A stretch of 47,815 bases of DNA from NCBI GenBank assembly GCA_015061745.1, contig SUWB01000023.1, positions 1 through 47,815 of the forward strand. The letters run 5' to 3'. Shown in pieces: positions 25,295 through 34,013 of this stretch (positions within the stretch are counted from its first letter, which is position 1; the number at the start of each line of letters is the position of its first letter). Source of the stretch: Lentisphaerota bacterium (lineage in GTDB: Bacteria > Verrucomicrobiota > Lentisphaeria > Victivallales > Victivallaceae). Below the pieces are notes generated by a model that saw nothing but the letters and a program-made list of their open reading frames with translations, did not search any database and was not told the DNA's origin. A program made the translations under genes and the position numbers.

Positions 25295-25369
25295 GATCGT
25301 TAAAACGCTTATAGGGTTTTGTTGTCAGGATTTTTATGGGATATTTGTGAAAAAAAGCAGGCTTTTTAC

Positions 25370-25398
25370 TTGCAATATTGATTTTTTTGTGGTATCTT
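25370..25398 (+). promoter_or_regulatory. Candidate promoter of the DUF4838 genes
   Basis: TTGCAA (25370-25375), a 17-base spacer and TATCTT (25393-25398) lie 57 bases before the start codon. The same -10 hexamer and spacing occur at 36562-36590. Confidence 0.5.
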
Positions 25399-25454
25399 AC
25401 TGATGTGCAGATTTTTTTAAAAAAATAAGATAAATCAACCCCAAAGGAACGAAA

Positions 25455-27800
25455 ATGAAAAAATTGATGTTTGTTGTGCTGACTCTGGGGGCTGTGCTCC
25501 TGAGTGCGGCAGAGTTCACCGTGAAGCCGGAAAATGCTGTGATCGTGGTCGATCTCAAAGGAGATGCCATTCCCCGGCTGGCGGCTGAAGAACTGCAGTA
25601 TTATGTTAAAATGATGACAGGCAAAACGATGCCTGTCGTTGACAAAGCGGTTCCCGGCAAGTATGCTTTTATTTTCAAAAAGCCTGCCAATGTGAAACTG
25701 AAACCCGAAGAAGCCGTCTGGGAAGTGACTCCGAAACAGACTGTTCTTTACGGTGATTCCGCTCCTTACGGCAGAAAGATGAACCGCCACTTTATTTTCC
25801 GTTATATCGGCCGTACCGGTGATCTGAGTGCCGTTTACGACTTCCTTGAACGGCAGCTGGGATTCCTTTTCCTCGCTCCCGGTGAACTGGGAACAAGCTA
25901 CACCCCCTCTCCCGTACTCAAGCTCAAGACCGGTAAAAATTCCTGGGAGCCCGGGCAGCTGGTCAAACGGGAACTCCGCCACAGCGTTATGAATCTCAAA
26001 AGTGTCCTCGCCAACCGGGAACTGCCCGAATTTTACCGGCAGAAAGCTCCTGTTTCCGTTCCTAAAATCAATATGGATGTGCTCCGCTGGCTGAAACAGA
26101 TGCGTATGGGCGCAAGTGTCCGGTACTATTACGGTCACGCTTTCACCCGCTGGTGGAAAATGTACGGAGCCAAACATCCTGAATATTTTGCTTTGCACAA
26201 AGGCAAACGTGCCCCCTGGGGTGATCCCGCCAACATCAAGATGTGTCCTTCCAATGAGGCTTTTATCAATCAGATCGTTAACAACTGGAAAAATGCCAAA
26301 GTCCGTTCCCATATGATCAATGTCTGCGAAAACGACTGGGGCAACTACTGTGAATGTGCCAACTGCCGCAAACTGGACGCTCCCATCCGTCCCGGAGACA
26401 AATGGGATACCGATTTGACCGACCGTTATCTCTGGATGGCCAACGAAGTGCTCAAACGGGCCAAAAAGATCGACCCCAAAGTGAAAGTGAGCTTTTACGC
26501 TTACAGTGTCTATCGTTTCCCGCCCCGGAAATTCCGGGTCGAACCCGGTATGGTTATCGGATTTGTGCCCCATATGATGAGTCTGGAAAAAACCGATGCA
26601 ATGTACAAAGAATGGCGTAGATGGGGGGCTCAGGAAATGTTCCAGCGTCCCAACGACCAACACATCAACACCGGCTTGCCTATGGGATTTGAAGAAATTA
26701 TGTTCAAACACTTCCAGGTGGGATATAAAAACGGTATGGTGGGAACAGACTATGACACTCTGCACCACTTCTGGGCTTCCACCGGTATTGCGGATTATAT
26801 TCTTGCCCGGGCCCATATTTATCCCAAAAAGAGTTTTACCGAGCACTTGAATGAATACTGTTCTGCCTACGGTGCGGCTGCTCCTGAGGTCAAAGCTTAC
26901 TATGATTACTGGCGTAAAGAGATCTTTACCAAGCGTCTCCTGCCCAACCGTGAGGAGATCGGTCGCAGAGGAAAATACGGTAATTTCCGCAGAGGTCTGA
27001 TGTGGGATCTGCCCAAGTACTACTTTGAAAAGGACTTCAACATCACCGACGGTATCCTTAAAAAAGGCTTGAAGAAAAAGCTCAATTCCAGACAGAAAGC
27101 CCTGCTGGAACAGCTGATTCTTTCCAATTACCACGCCCGTCTGACCTATCGTGCTATGGCCGCTTCCGGTCAGGCAAAACTGCCTGCCGCCCAGAAACTT
27201 CACACATTCCGCCAGCAGAACTGGGATAAGATCAATATGAACTGGTACCGTCTTTTCAGCATTGAAGCCGGTTTCGGTGACGTAACAGGGGGAAAACTTG
27301 CCGCCCGTATGGGACGTTTCTCTGAAGGAAAGGCTCTGCCGCTCCACTGGTTCTTTACTCCCGATCCCAAAGATGAGGGGACAAAAAACAACTGGCACAA
27401 AACCACTTATGACGAAGCTGCTTCCTGCTGGGAAAAGGTCGTGACCGATGCCGGCTGGGAACAGCCCGGCAGATTGGCCCACCCCGCAATGCGGAAATTT
27501 ATGGAAAAATATGACGGTATCGGCTGGTACAGTCTGGGAATCAACATCCCCGCCAACTGGAAGGGCAAAAAGATCTATCTGCTCTTTGCCGGTGTGGATG
27601 AATCTGCCTGGGTTTACCTCAACGGCAAATTCTGCGGCGAAAGAATCTACAAAGAAGAAGATGACTGGAAACGGGCCTTTGAGATCCGTATCGACCAGAA
27701 TGTCGATTGGAGCAAAAAGATCCAGTCCGTCGTTGTCAAAGTACGTGATATCGGCGGACAGGGCGGCATCTGGCGTCCTGTGGTGCTCACGGCTGAATAA
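25455..27800 (+). CDS. Secreted DUF4838-family protein, paralogue A
   Basis: 781 aa with a signal peptide (MKKLMFVVLTLGAVLLSAAE). Residues about 20-110 look like the alpha/beta domain that precedes glycoside hydrolase modules (AAEELQYYVKMMTGKTMPVV). The central part has the DUF4838 pattern NVCENDWGNYCECANCRKLD, then DRYLWMANEVLKRAKK and SFYAYSVYRFPP. The C-terminus (AWVYLNGKFCGERIYK) resembles a galactose-binding beta-sandwich. DUF4838 proteins are suspected carbohydrate-active enzymes, but no reaction is established here. AAAGGAACG precedes the ATG. Two paralogues follow. Confidence 0.82.
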   Translation: MKKLMFVVLTLGAVLLSAAEFTVKPENAVIVVDLKGDAIPRLAAEELQYYVKMMTGKTMPVVDKAVPGKYAFIFKKPANVKLKPEEAVWEVTPKQTVLYGDSAPYGRKMNRHFIFRYIGRTGDLSAVYDFLERQLGFLFLAPGELGTSYTPSPVLKLKTGKNSWEPGQLVKRELRHSVMNLKSVLANRELPEFYRQKAPVSVPKINMDVLRWLKQMRMGASVRYYYGHAFTRWWKMYGAKHPEYFALHKGKRAPWGDPANIKMCPSNEAFINQIVNNWKNAKVRSHMINVCENDWGNYCECANCRKLDAPIRPGDKWDTDLTDRYLWMANEVLKRAKKIDPKVKVSFYAYSVYRFPPRKFRVEPGMVIGFVPHMMSLEKTDAMYKEWRRWGAQEMFQRPNDQHINTGLPMGFEEIMFKHFQVGYKNGMVGTDYDTLHHFWASTGIADYILARAHIYPKKSFTEHLNEYCSAYGAAAPEVKAYYDYWRKEIFTKRLLPNREEIGRRGKYGNFRRGLMWDLPKYYFEKDFNITDGILKKGLKKKLNSRQKALLEQLILSNYHARLTYRAMAASGQAKLPAAQKLHTFRQQNWDKINMNWYRLFSIEAGFGDVTGGKLAARMGRFSEGKALPLHWFFTPDPKDEGTKNNWHKTTYDEAASCWEKVVTDAGWEQPGRLAHPAMRKFMEKYDGIGWYSLGINIPANWKGKKIYLLFAGVDESAWVYLNGKFCGERIYKEEDDWKRAFEIRIDQNVDWSKKIQSVVVKVRDIGGQGGIWRPVVLTAE

Positions 27801-27814
27801 GGAGTTGCAAAAAT

Positions 27815-30175
27815 ATGAAAAAGTTAGTTTTATCTGCGGTTCTCATTTGTTTTGCTCTGACTCTCAGTGCCTTCAAGGTCGATCCCGTCCGGGCACAGAT
27901 CGTTGTGCCCAAAGATTCTTACGGCATTGTGCAGTTTGCCGCCAAAGAACTTCAGCGTCATCTGGCGATGATGACCGGAAAAAACATTCCCATTGTGGCC
28001 AAAGCCGCCCCCGGAAAGTACACTTTTCTCTTTGAAAAGCCTGCCAATGTGAAGCTGAAACCCGAAGAAGCAGTTTGGGAAGTTACTCCGGCACAGACCC
28101 GGCTCTACGGCGATTCCAATGTGTACAGCAAAAAAATCGCTCTGAAAAGCATTCTCAATCCCCGGAGCAAAACCGGTGATCTGACGGCTGTTTACGCCTT
28201 TTTGGAACAACAGCTGGGATTTTTGTTCCTTGCTCCCGGGGATATGGACACCACCTATGTGAAATCTCACGTTCTGAATCTCAAAGAGGGAAAATTCAGC
28301 TGGGATCCCGGCCGCCTTGTTCAGCGTGCTATGCGTTTTGACTACGGCAGTTTCCGTTCCGGGGCGAAGAAAAATCTTGTCAATATGCCCAAAGCCTATC
28401 AGGAAAAATTCGCCAAAGATTACGAACAGAAAGACTATGAAACCAGCCTGTGGCTGAAAAAAATGCGTCAGGGCCGCAGTATCACTTACGGCTATGGCCA
28501 CGCTTTCACCCGCTGGTGGAAACAATACGGCAAGACCAATCCTGAATATTTCGCTCTGATCAAAGGCGGCAGAAAGCCCCGTAAAGATCCCGCACGGATC
28601 AAGATGTGCGTTTCCAATCCCGCACTGGTGAAAAAGATCATTGATCTCTGGAAAGCCAAAAAGCCCCGGCCCAACTACATCAATGTCTGCGAAAATGACT
28701 CCGGCGACTACTGCGAATGTACCAACTGCCGCAAACTGGATATCGCTCCTGCCGGAGCTTCTGACTGGGACAGAAATCTGACCGACCGCTACATCTACTT
28801 TGCCAACGCTGTTGCCCGTGAGGCCCGCAAGATCGACCCCAATGTCAAGATCACCTTTTACGCTTACAGCGTCTACCGTTATCCTCCGCAGAAATTCCGT
28901 GTGGAACCCAATATCATCATCGGCTTTGTGCCCAGTATGATGGCCATTGAAAAGGTCCAGGAACAATACGAAGCCTGGCGGCGTATGGGAGCCACGATGA
29001 TGTTCCAGCGTCCCAACGACCAGCATATCAACACCGGTCTGCCTATGGGAATCGAAAAGCGTCTTTTTGACCACTTTCAGGTGGGATACAAAAACGGCAT
29101 CATCGGCACGGACTACGATTCCATCCACCGTTTCTGGGAAACGACCGGACTTGCGGATTACATTCTTGCCCGGGCCCACATCTATCCGGAACGGAGCTTT
29201 GAAGAACACTTGAATGAATACTGTTCTGCTTTCGGTGACGCTGCTCCTGATGTCAAAGCCTACTACAACTACTGGAGAAAAGAGGTCTTTGAAAACCGCC
29301 TGCTCAAACACAGAGCTGCTATCGTCGAAAAGGGCCGTTACGGCAATTTCCGCAGAGGTCTGATGTGGGATCTGGGCAAATACTACTTTGAACGGGATTT
29401 TGATGTGACTGACAAGATCCTTGAACGGGGATTCAAGAGAAAGTTGACCCAGCTTCAAAAGGATCGTCTGGGCAAGATGCTTCTTGCCAATACCCATTGC
29501 CGGTTGACCCTGCGGGCCGTTGCGGCTCCTTCATCTGAAAAGCTCGTTAAAGGCAAAGAATTGCTCCAGTTCCGTATCAAATACTGGGATCAGCTCAATA
29601 TGAGCTTCTATAACCTCTACCAGATCGAAGGGGAATTTGGGGACGTTACCGCCGTCAAACAGGCTACTTTGCTGGGAGCTTATGATGCCGGACACCAGCT
29701 GCGGCTGATGTGGAAATTCTCTCCCGACCCCAAAAATGAACTGACCAAAGGTGAAGTCTGGAAACAGCCTTTCAAACAAGTCTACAAGTGGCACTCTCTG
29801 CGGCTTGATGCTCCCTGGGAACAGCAGCATAATAACAAAACTCTCGATCCCAAAGTCCGTGAAGCCCTCAAAACATACGACGGTGTCGCCTGGTATGCTC
29901 TGCCTTTGAGTGTTCCTGCGGCCTGGAAGGGCAAAGAGATCGCTCTGGTTTTCGGGGCTGTGGATGAATCTGCCTGGGTTTATTTGAACGGCAAACTCTG
30001 CGGTACTCAGATCTACAAAGGCGGCGATGACTGGAAAAAGCCCTTTACCATCCGCATCGATCAGGCCATCAACTGGAACGGCGGCAGTCAGAAACTTTTT
30101 GTCCGTGTGGAAGACAACGGCGGTTTGGGCGGTCTCTGGAGACCGGTTATGCTGGTCTGCCGTGATAAAAAATAA
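27815..30175 (+). CDS. Secreted DUF4838-family protein, paralogue B
   Basis: 786 aa with signal peptide (MKKLVLSAVLICFALTLSAF). It has the same three-part layout as paralogue A: AAKELQRHLAMMTGKNIPIV, then NVCENDSGDYCECTNCRKLD and FYAYSVYRYPP, then AWVYLNGKLCGTQIYKGGDD. RPNDQHINTGLPMG is conserved between the copies. The gene starts 14 bases after paralogue A behind AAGGAG, so the pair is co-transcribed. Tandem duplication with divergence suggests related but different glycan targets. Function is not established. Confidence 0.82.
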   Translation: MKKLVLSAVLICFALTLSAFKVDPVRAQIVVPKDSYGIVQFAAKELQRHLAMMTGKNIPIVAKAAPGKYTFLFEKPANVKLKPEEAVWEVTPAQTRLYGDSNVYSKKIALKSILNPRSKTGDLTAVYAFLEQQLGFLFLAPGDMDTTYVKSHVLNLKEGKFSWDPGRLVQRAMRFDYGSFRSGAKKNLVNMPKAYQEKFAKDYEQKDYETSLWLKKMRQGRSITYGYGHAFTRWWKQYGKTNPEYFALIKGGRKPRKDPARIKMCVSNPALVKKIIDLWKAKKPRPNYINVCENDSGDYCECTNCRKLDIAPAGASDWDRNLTDRYIYFANAVAREARKIDPNVKITFYAYSVYRYPPQKFRVEPNIIIGFVPSMMAIEKVQEQYEAWRRMGATMMFQRPNDQHINTGLPMGIEKRLFDHFQVGYKNGIIGTDYDSIHRFWETTGLADYILARAHIYPERSFEEHLNEYCSAFGDAAPDVKAYYNYWRKEVFENRLLKHRAAIVEKGRYGNFRRGLMWDLGKYYFERDFDVTDKILERGFKRKLTQLQKDRLGKMLLANTHCRLTLRAVAAPSSEKLVKGKELLQFRIKYWDQLNMSFYNLYQIEGEFGDVTAVKQATLLGAYDAGHQLRLMWKFSPDPKNELTKGEVWKQPFKQVYKWHSLRLDAPWEQQHNNKTLDPKVREALKTYDGVAWYALPLSVPAAWKGKEIALVFGAVDESAWVYLNGKLCGTQIYKGGDDWKKPFTIRIDQAINWNGGSQKLFVRVEDNGGLGGLWRPVMLVCRDKK

Positions 30176-30183
30176 AGCACTGT

Positions 30184-30350
30184 TCCCGACAAAGGTCGGT
30201 AAAAAGGTTGAGGGAGTTGGGGCGGTGGAAAAGCCCTTTTGAGGAAAGGTCTTTTTCCCCCGCCCCAAACCCCACCCCCTTTTCCCAAACCTTTTTCAGT
30301 AACGCTTTTAATTTTTGACAAAAAGTCAAAAATTAAAAGCGGTCTGTAAA
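30184..30350. repeat. Long-hairpin intergenic repeat, copy 2
   Basis: It begins TTCCCGACAAAGGTCGGTAA. GAGTTGGGGCGGTGGAAAAG pairs with the arm ending in CCCCCGCCCCAAACC, with AAAAAGGTT/AACCTTTTT closing outside. A second hairpin follows, CGCTTTTAATTTTTGAC/GTCAAAAATTAAAAGCG (30303-30341). Stem sequences differ from copies 1 and 3 but pairing is kept. It lies just after DUF4838 paralogue B, so it may also act as a transcription end. Confidence 0.7.
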
Positions 30351-30451
30351 AACTTTCTGGGAAAAATAGTTTTCTTACCTACCCGTAATGGGAACAGAGC
30401 CAAAAATAATAAGTAACAACCCCGTAAAACATAACAAGAAAGGTCTGTAAA

Positions 30452-30952
30452 ATGAAAAAAATCCTCTCAATGCTGGCACTTTGCACTATTTCCTGCTTTG
30501 CTGCTGATGTCAATCTGATCCCCGATGCTGACGGTTCTCAGAAATTCAAAGGATGGTACAATCCTGCCCACGCTAAAATTACGGCTGCCAACGGCGTTAT
30601 CACCATTACCGCCAATACCGACAAAAAGTACAACGGTTACCAGAAAGCCCAGGCACTTGCCACGGTCAAAGGAGCTGCCATTCAGAAGAAAAAGTTTGAA
30701 CTTTCTTTCAAATACCGCACCGAAAAGCTTAACGGTGCCTTGCAGGTCGCTATTCGTCAGGCCTATGCCAAGACCGGCAGCTATCACGGTGTTGTCCTGA
30801 AAAAATGGGATGTTTCCAAAGATTGGAAGGAATACAAAACGACCTTTACCACCCGTCCCGATGCCAAGGAACTTTGCCTCTATATCGTGGGACGTTATAT
30901 GAAAAACGGCGAAAAAGTTGAACTGAAGGATATCAAACTTATTGCCAAATAA
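30452..30952 (+). CDS. Small secreted protein, carbohydrate-binding-like
   Basis: 166 aa with a signal peptide (MKKILSMLALCTISCFAA) and a mature part rich in beta strands. The pattern NLIPDADGSQKFKGWYN, FELSFKYRTEKLNG and VELKDIKLIAK resembles beta-sandwich carbohydrate-binding domains of the CBM4/9 type, in which a short N-terminal 'N-L-I-x-D' strand and a final 'D-I-x-L' strand are common. No catalytic motif is seen. AAGAAAGGTC precedes the start. It lies between DUF4838 and pseudopilin genes. The binding-module idea is an inference. Confidence 0.6.
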   Translation: MKKILSMLALCTISCFAADVNLIPDADGSQKFKGWYNPAHAKITAANGVITITANTDKKYNGYQKAQALATVKGAAIQKKKFELSFKYRTEKLNGALQVAIRQAYAKTGSYHGVVLKKWDVSKDWKEYKTTFTTRPDAKELCLYIVGRYMKNGEKVELKDIKLIAK

Positions 30953-30976
30953 TCAAAAGGTCAGAGGAACACGTTT

Positions 30977-32062
30977 ATGGTAAAAACTTCAATATTATCC
31001 GCCGCACGGCACGTGAAGTCTTGCAGCTTCACCTTGATAGAACTTCTTGTAAGCAAAACTTGTCAAATATGTGTTCTGTCCCTGTATTATCTGAAAAAAA
31101 AGAACAAAAAAATGCCTTATTATGCTTGCGAAGCAAGTGCTTCATACCCCAACGGGGTGCTTCATATTTTCCGCAGGAAAATGCTTCATACTTTTGTGGG
31201 CTTGACACGCAAAAGCGTGCAAGACACAAAGTGCTTCATTCGATCAGCATTCACGCTGATCGAGCTATTGGTTGTTATTGCCATTATCGCCATTCTTGCC
31301 GGTATGCTGCTGCCTGCTTTGCAGCAGGCACGGGAGCGGGGCAGACAAAGCACCTGTCTCAATAATTTCGGACAGTTGGGCAAGGCGTGGTCTTTGTATG
31401 TGTCTGACAACAACGGTGTCTCTCCCGGACTTTACAACGGTCCCAATCCCGGTTATACCAGAGTCTGGTACTCGGCCGCCAATCCTGTCACGGGAACAAA
31501 AGGTATGTTTGCTGAATACCTGGGCTTCAAGGTCGGTTCAGCCAGTGACAACGGTTCAGGGTTGGGCGGTTTCTACCGTTTGTGGAACAATCAACTCATT
31601 GTCAACCCCCTTTTCTGCCCCAGCCGGGCGGGCGTGATGCGTGAATGTATCAACAAAGTAGGTCCCAGCACCAACTATGGGGTGGCCGGTATTGTGCCCA
31701 ACTGCTGGAACAGGGCTGTGAAGCTTTCTATTATGAGGTTCCCTTCCAGAAGTATGAATGGAGCTGAAGGGCCTTTCGGTGCCGCCTATGTTGACCGCAG
31801 TACTTCAAATCGCAGTCAGCCTCTCCCGGTCTTCCCCCACGACAACCCGAATCCTGCTCTGGATGAAACGAAACTTGCCAATCCGCAAAACTATGTGGGT
31901 AAAGGGAAAGGTACATTCCTGTTTTTTGATGCTCACGCACAACTGCTGGATCGTTACAAAGTTCCTATTACAGAACGGGTGGGAGACAGCGGTACATCAG
32001 GGGCTTTCTATTCTACGTTCTGGCACTCTCACGGGCCGGAGCAAAGACATAACCTCTGGTGA
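30977..32062 (+). CDS. Pseudopilin-like protein with a split/duplicated leader region
   Basis: 361 aa. The start at 30977 has a good ribosome-binding site (AGAGGA). The N-terminus has a first SFTLIELLV, broken off into SKTCQ and about 65 residues of low-similarity insert, then a second complete [19 protein letters not shown]. The second copy forms the normal type IV pilin/pseudopilin helix. The globular part contains [11 protein letters not shown] and [12 protein letters not shown], as in type II secretion-like pseudopilins of PVC bacteria. A shorter product could start at the internal ATG at 31182 (MLHTFVGL). The residue before FTLIE is Ser or Ala rather than Gly, which may affect peptidase cleavage. 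Confidence 0.75.
   Translation: MVKTSILSAARHVKSCSFTLIELLVSKTCQICVLSLYYLKKKNKKMPYYACEASASYPNGVLHIFRRKMLHTFVGLTRKSVQDTKCFIRSAFTLIELLVVIAIIAILAGMLLPALQQARERGRQSTCLNNFGQLGKAWSLYVSDNNGVSPGLYNGPNPGYTRVWYSAANPVTGTKGMFAEYLGFKVGSASDNGSGLGGFYRLWNNQLIVNPLFCPSRAGVMRECINKVGPSTNYGVAGIVPNCWNRAVKLSIMRFPSRSMNGAEGPFGAAYVDRSTSNRSQPLPVFPHDNPNPALDETKLANPQNYVGKGKGTFLFFDAHAQLLDRYKVPITERVGDSGTSGAFYSTFWHSHGPEQRHNLW
31028..31280 (+). repeat. Hairpin-array insert in pseudopilin gene 1
   Basis: Near-identical to 33010-33262 (offset 1982). Bases 31122-31263 are consecutive small hairpins separated by TGCTTCAT: GCTTGC/GCAAG, ACCCC/GGGGT, ATTTTCC/GGAAAAT, a longer ACTTTTGTG...ACACAAAGT, and TCGATCAGC/GCTGATCGA. The repeat is read through in frame. 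Confidence 0.85.
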
Positions 32063-32151
32063 TATATCAGGAATCTGCATCAGAAAGAGCAGCTCTATGC
32101 CTCTGTGAAACAGCAAAAGCATACTTAAAAGTCAAAGGTAAATAAAGAACT

Positions 32152-32928
32152 ATGAAAAATGCATTGAGAAAAAACATTTTTTCACCTGCCTGCAGGCAGG
32201 TGAAGCAGGGCTTCACCTTGATAGAACTTCTCGTTGTTATTGCCATTATCGCCATATTGGCGGCAATGCTTCTGCCTGCTCTGAATCAGGCCCGGGAACG
32301 GGGCAAAAGCACCAAATGCTACTCCCATCTGAAAACCTTTGGAACAGCGGTGCTGCTCTATGCCGACCACTACAAAGATGTGCTGCCGAAGCCCCACAAC
32401 TACAATGTGGGGGAAGATGGCTCTGTTCCTGCTTCCAATCCCGATATCAAGGTCTCTTACTGGCAGAATGTGTTTCACGCACTGAAGCTGGTGCAGGGAC
32501 TCAAGATCAGAAGCTGGGTCAAAATCAGCGGTATCTGGGCCTGTCCTTCTGAAACCGATGAACAGATTTGTACTGTCCAGGGGTATTACAATACCTGGAA
32601 AGGGACTCATTACGGTATGAACCGGTATATGAGTCAACAGTATCTGTCCACCGCTTCCTCAGAGGCAAACCTGGTCGCCCGGAAACTTTCCAGAGTGGAG
32701 CGGCCTTCGATCACCTTTTCCATCGGGGACAAGTGGTGCAGCCGCCTCTGCACCACTGTCGCCTGTCAGGCTGAAATGCGTGCCCGTTGGTATCAGATGG
32801 GGCAGCGGCACAGTGGAAAATGGAACTATGCTACACTGGACGGCGGCGTCAAGTCTATGGGAAACTATCCTAAAATGGGGGCTTCCTGGGACTGGGGCGA
32901 CTGGCTCTATGCTCCTGTCAAATGGTAA
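32152..32928 (+). CDS. Pseudopilin-like protein with H-X9-DG motif
   Basis: 258 aa. [20 protein letters not shown] is a canonical prepilin leader end and helix, with Gly before the cleavage site. [15 protein letters not shown] follows, as in many Lentisphaerota/Planctomycetota proteins. The C-terminus has [12 protein letters not shown], the H-X9-DG motif of processing-associated domains. It lacks the hairpin-array insert of its neighbours and so shows the undisturbed form. It is probably exported by a type II/IV-pilus-like machinery. The substrate or role is unknown. Confidence 0.85.
   Translation: MKNALRKNIFSPACRQVKQGFTLIELLVVIAIIAILAAMLLPALNQARERGKSTKCYSHLKTFGTAVLLYADHYKDVLPKPHNYNVGEDGSVPASNPDIKVSYWQNVFHALKLVQGLKIRSWVKISGIWACPSETDEQICTVQGYYNTWKGTHYGMNRYMSQQYLSTASSEANLVARKLSRVERPSITFSIGDKWCSRLCTTVACQAEMRARWYQMGQRHSGKWNYATLDGGVKSMGNYPKMGASWDWGDWLYAPVKW
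32183..32202. repeat. 20-bp perfect palindrome in pseudopilin gene 2
   Basis: CACCTGCCTGCAGGCAGGTG occurs just upstream of the FTLIELLV codons, coding part of SPACRQVKQ. The same palindrome occurs at the matching place in pseudopilin gene 3 (32981-33000), with shared flanks ACATTTTTT and AAGCAGGGCTTCACC. Confidence 0.85.
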
Positions 32929-32949
32929 AAATACTTAAAAGAAAGAATT

Positions 32950-33993
32950 ATGAAATATTTGTCGATTAAAAACATTTTTTCACCTGCCTGCAGGCAGGTG
33001 AAGCAGGGCTTCACCCTGATAGAACTTCTTGTAAGCAAAACTTGTCAAACAGGTGTTCTGCCCCTGTCTTGTCTGAAAAAAAAGAACAAAAAAATGCCTT
33101 ATTATGCTTGCGAAGCAAGCGCTTCATACCCCAACGGGGTGCTTCATATTTTCCGCAGGAAAATGCTTCATACTTTTGTGGGCTTGACACGCAAAAGCGT
33201 GCAAGACACAAAGTGCTTCATTCGATCAGCATTCACGCTGATCGAGCTATTGGTTGTTATTGCCATTATTGCTATATTGGCAGCGATGCTGCTGCCAGCC
33301 TTGCAGCAGGCCCGGGAACGGGCTCAGAGCACCGGCTGTCAAAACAATATACGGCAGCTGGGGTTCGCCAGTACCGAATATGCCAACGACCACAAAGGGT
33401 GGCTGATGCGGGCTCCCAGTTTTTCCAACTATCACTTTTCCATTCCCCACGCTGTCACTCTTGCCCAACGGCAGAAGTACGGCAGTGTGGTGCCTTACAT
33501 TACTTCAAAGTGGCTGGAAAAATACAACACCTTTGAAATCACCCGCTGTCCCAAAGGGGGCAGATATCTGCCCCACGTCAAGGCCGGAAATCCGGATTTT
33601 ACCTACATTTACAACAACTTTATGGCCGGCAGTGCCTCCCGGGAACCTATTACCAGCAGCCGTAAAGCCTCAAGAACTTTTATGATGGGTGAAGCCGGGT
33701 ATGATTTTTTCAACAAGATCCCTGAATCTATGGATTCAACGAGTAACGCCGGTTACGGAGCTTCACTTTGGCATAAGACAGGCTTCTGTTTCCGTCATCC
33801 GGGCCGGACGACTAATATCGTCTTTATTGACTTGCACGTGGCTGCGGACAAATATGTTCCGGGAACGAATGTGGGGTGCAAATACATTCCGGGACTCCGT
33901 ACTTGCGGCCCCAATTGCAATATCATCAAAGACGCCAAGTCCTATGACACAGGGGACTTCTTTATCGACCACGGCAAATTCTGCAACAAATAA
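32950..33993 (+). CDS. Pseudopilin-like protein with duplicated leader region
   Basis: 347 aa. The N-terminus is [11 protein letters not shown] followed by the same SKTCQ...KCFIRSA insert as in gene 1, then [20 protein letters not shown] and a globular domain ending with [16 protein letters not shown], a near-match to the H-X9-DG motif. The first leader is canonical (Gly before Phe) but its helix is cut short by the insert, and the second leader has Ala before Phe. Either copy could be used. The internal ATG at 33164 would give a shorter protein with a single leader. It sits 21 bases after gene 2 and 20 before DUF4838 paralogue C. Confidence 0.78.
   Translation: MKYLSIKNIFSPACRQVKQGFTLIELLVSKTCQTGVLPLSCLKKKNKKMPYYACEASASYPNGVLHIFRRKMLHTFVGLTRKSVQDTKCFIRSAFTLIELLVVIAIIAILAAMLLPALQQARERAQSTGCQNNIRQLGFASTEYANDHKGWLMRAPSFSNYHFSIPHAVTLAQRQKYGSVVPYITSKWLEKYNTFEITRCPKGGRYLPHVKAGNPDFTYIYNNFMAGSASREPITSSRKASRTFMMGEAGYDFFNKIPESMDSTSNAGYGASLWHKTGFCFRHPGRTTNIVFIDLHVAADKYVPGTNVGCKYIPGLRTCGPNCNIIKDAKSYDTGDFFIDHGKFCNK
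32981..33000. repeat. 20-bp perfect palindrome in pseudopilin gene 3
   Basis: Second copy of CACCTGCCTGCAGGCAGGTG, directly followed by AAGCAGGGCTTCACC, the start of the FTLIELLV codons. Confidence 0.85.
33010..33262 (+). repeat. Hairpin-array insert in pseudopilin gene 3
   Basis: Second copy of the insert at 31028-31280, differing at only a few bases (for example CGCTTCAT for the first TGCTTCAT). The hairpins and spacers are the same, and the reading frame is again kept open. Confidence 0.85.
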
Positions 33994-34013
33994 CCTATAA
34001 AAGAAAGAGAAAA

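Noticed and set aside
25200-27482. 760-aa minus-strand frame opposite DUF4838 paralogue A
   Set aside because: The plus-strand gene has a signal peptide, ribosome-binding site and paralogues. The opposite frame has none of these and is mirrored under the paralogues as well.
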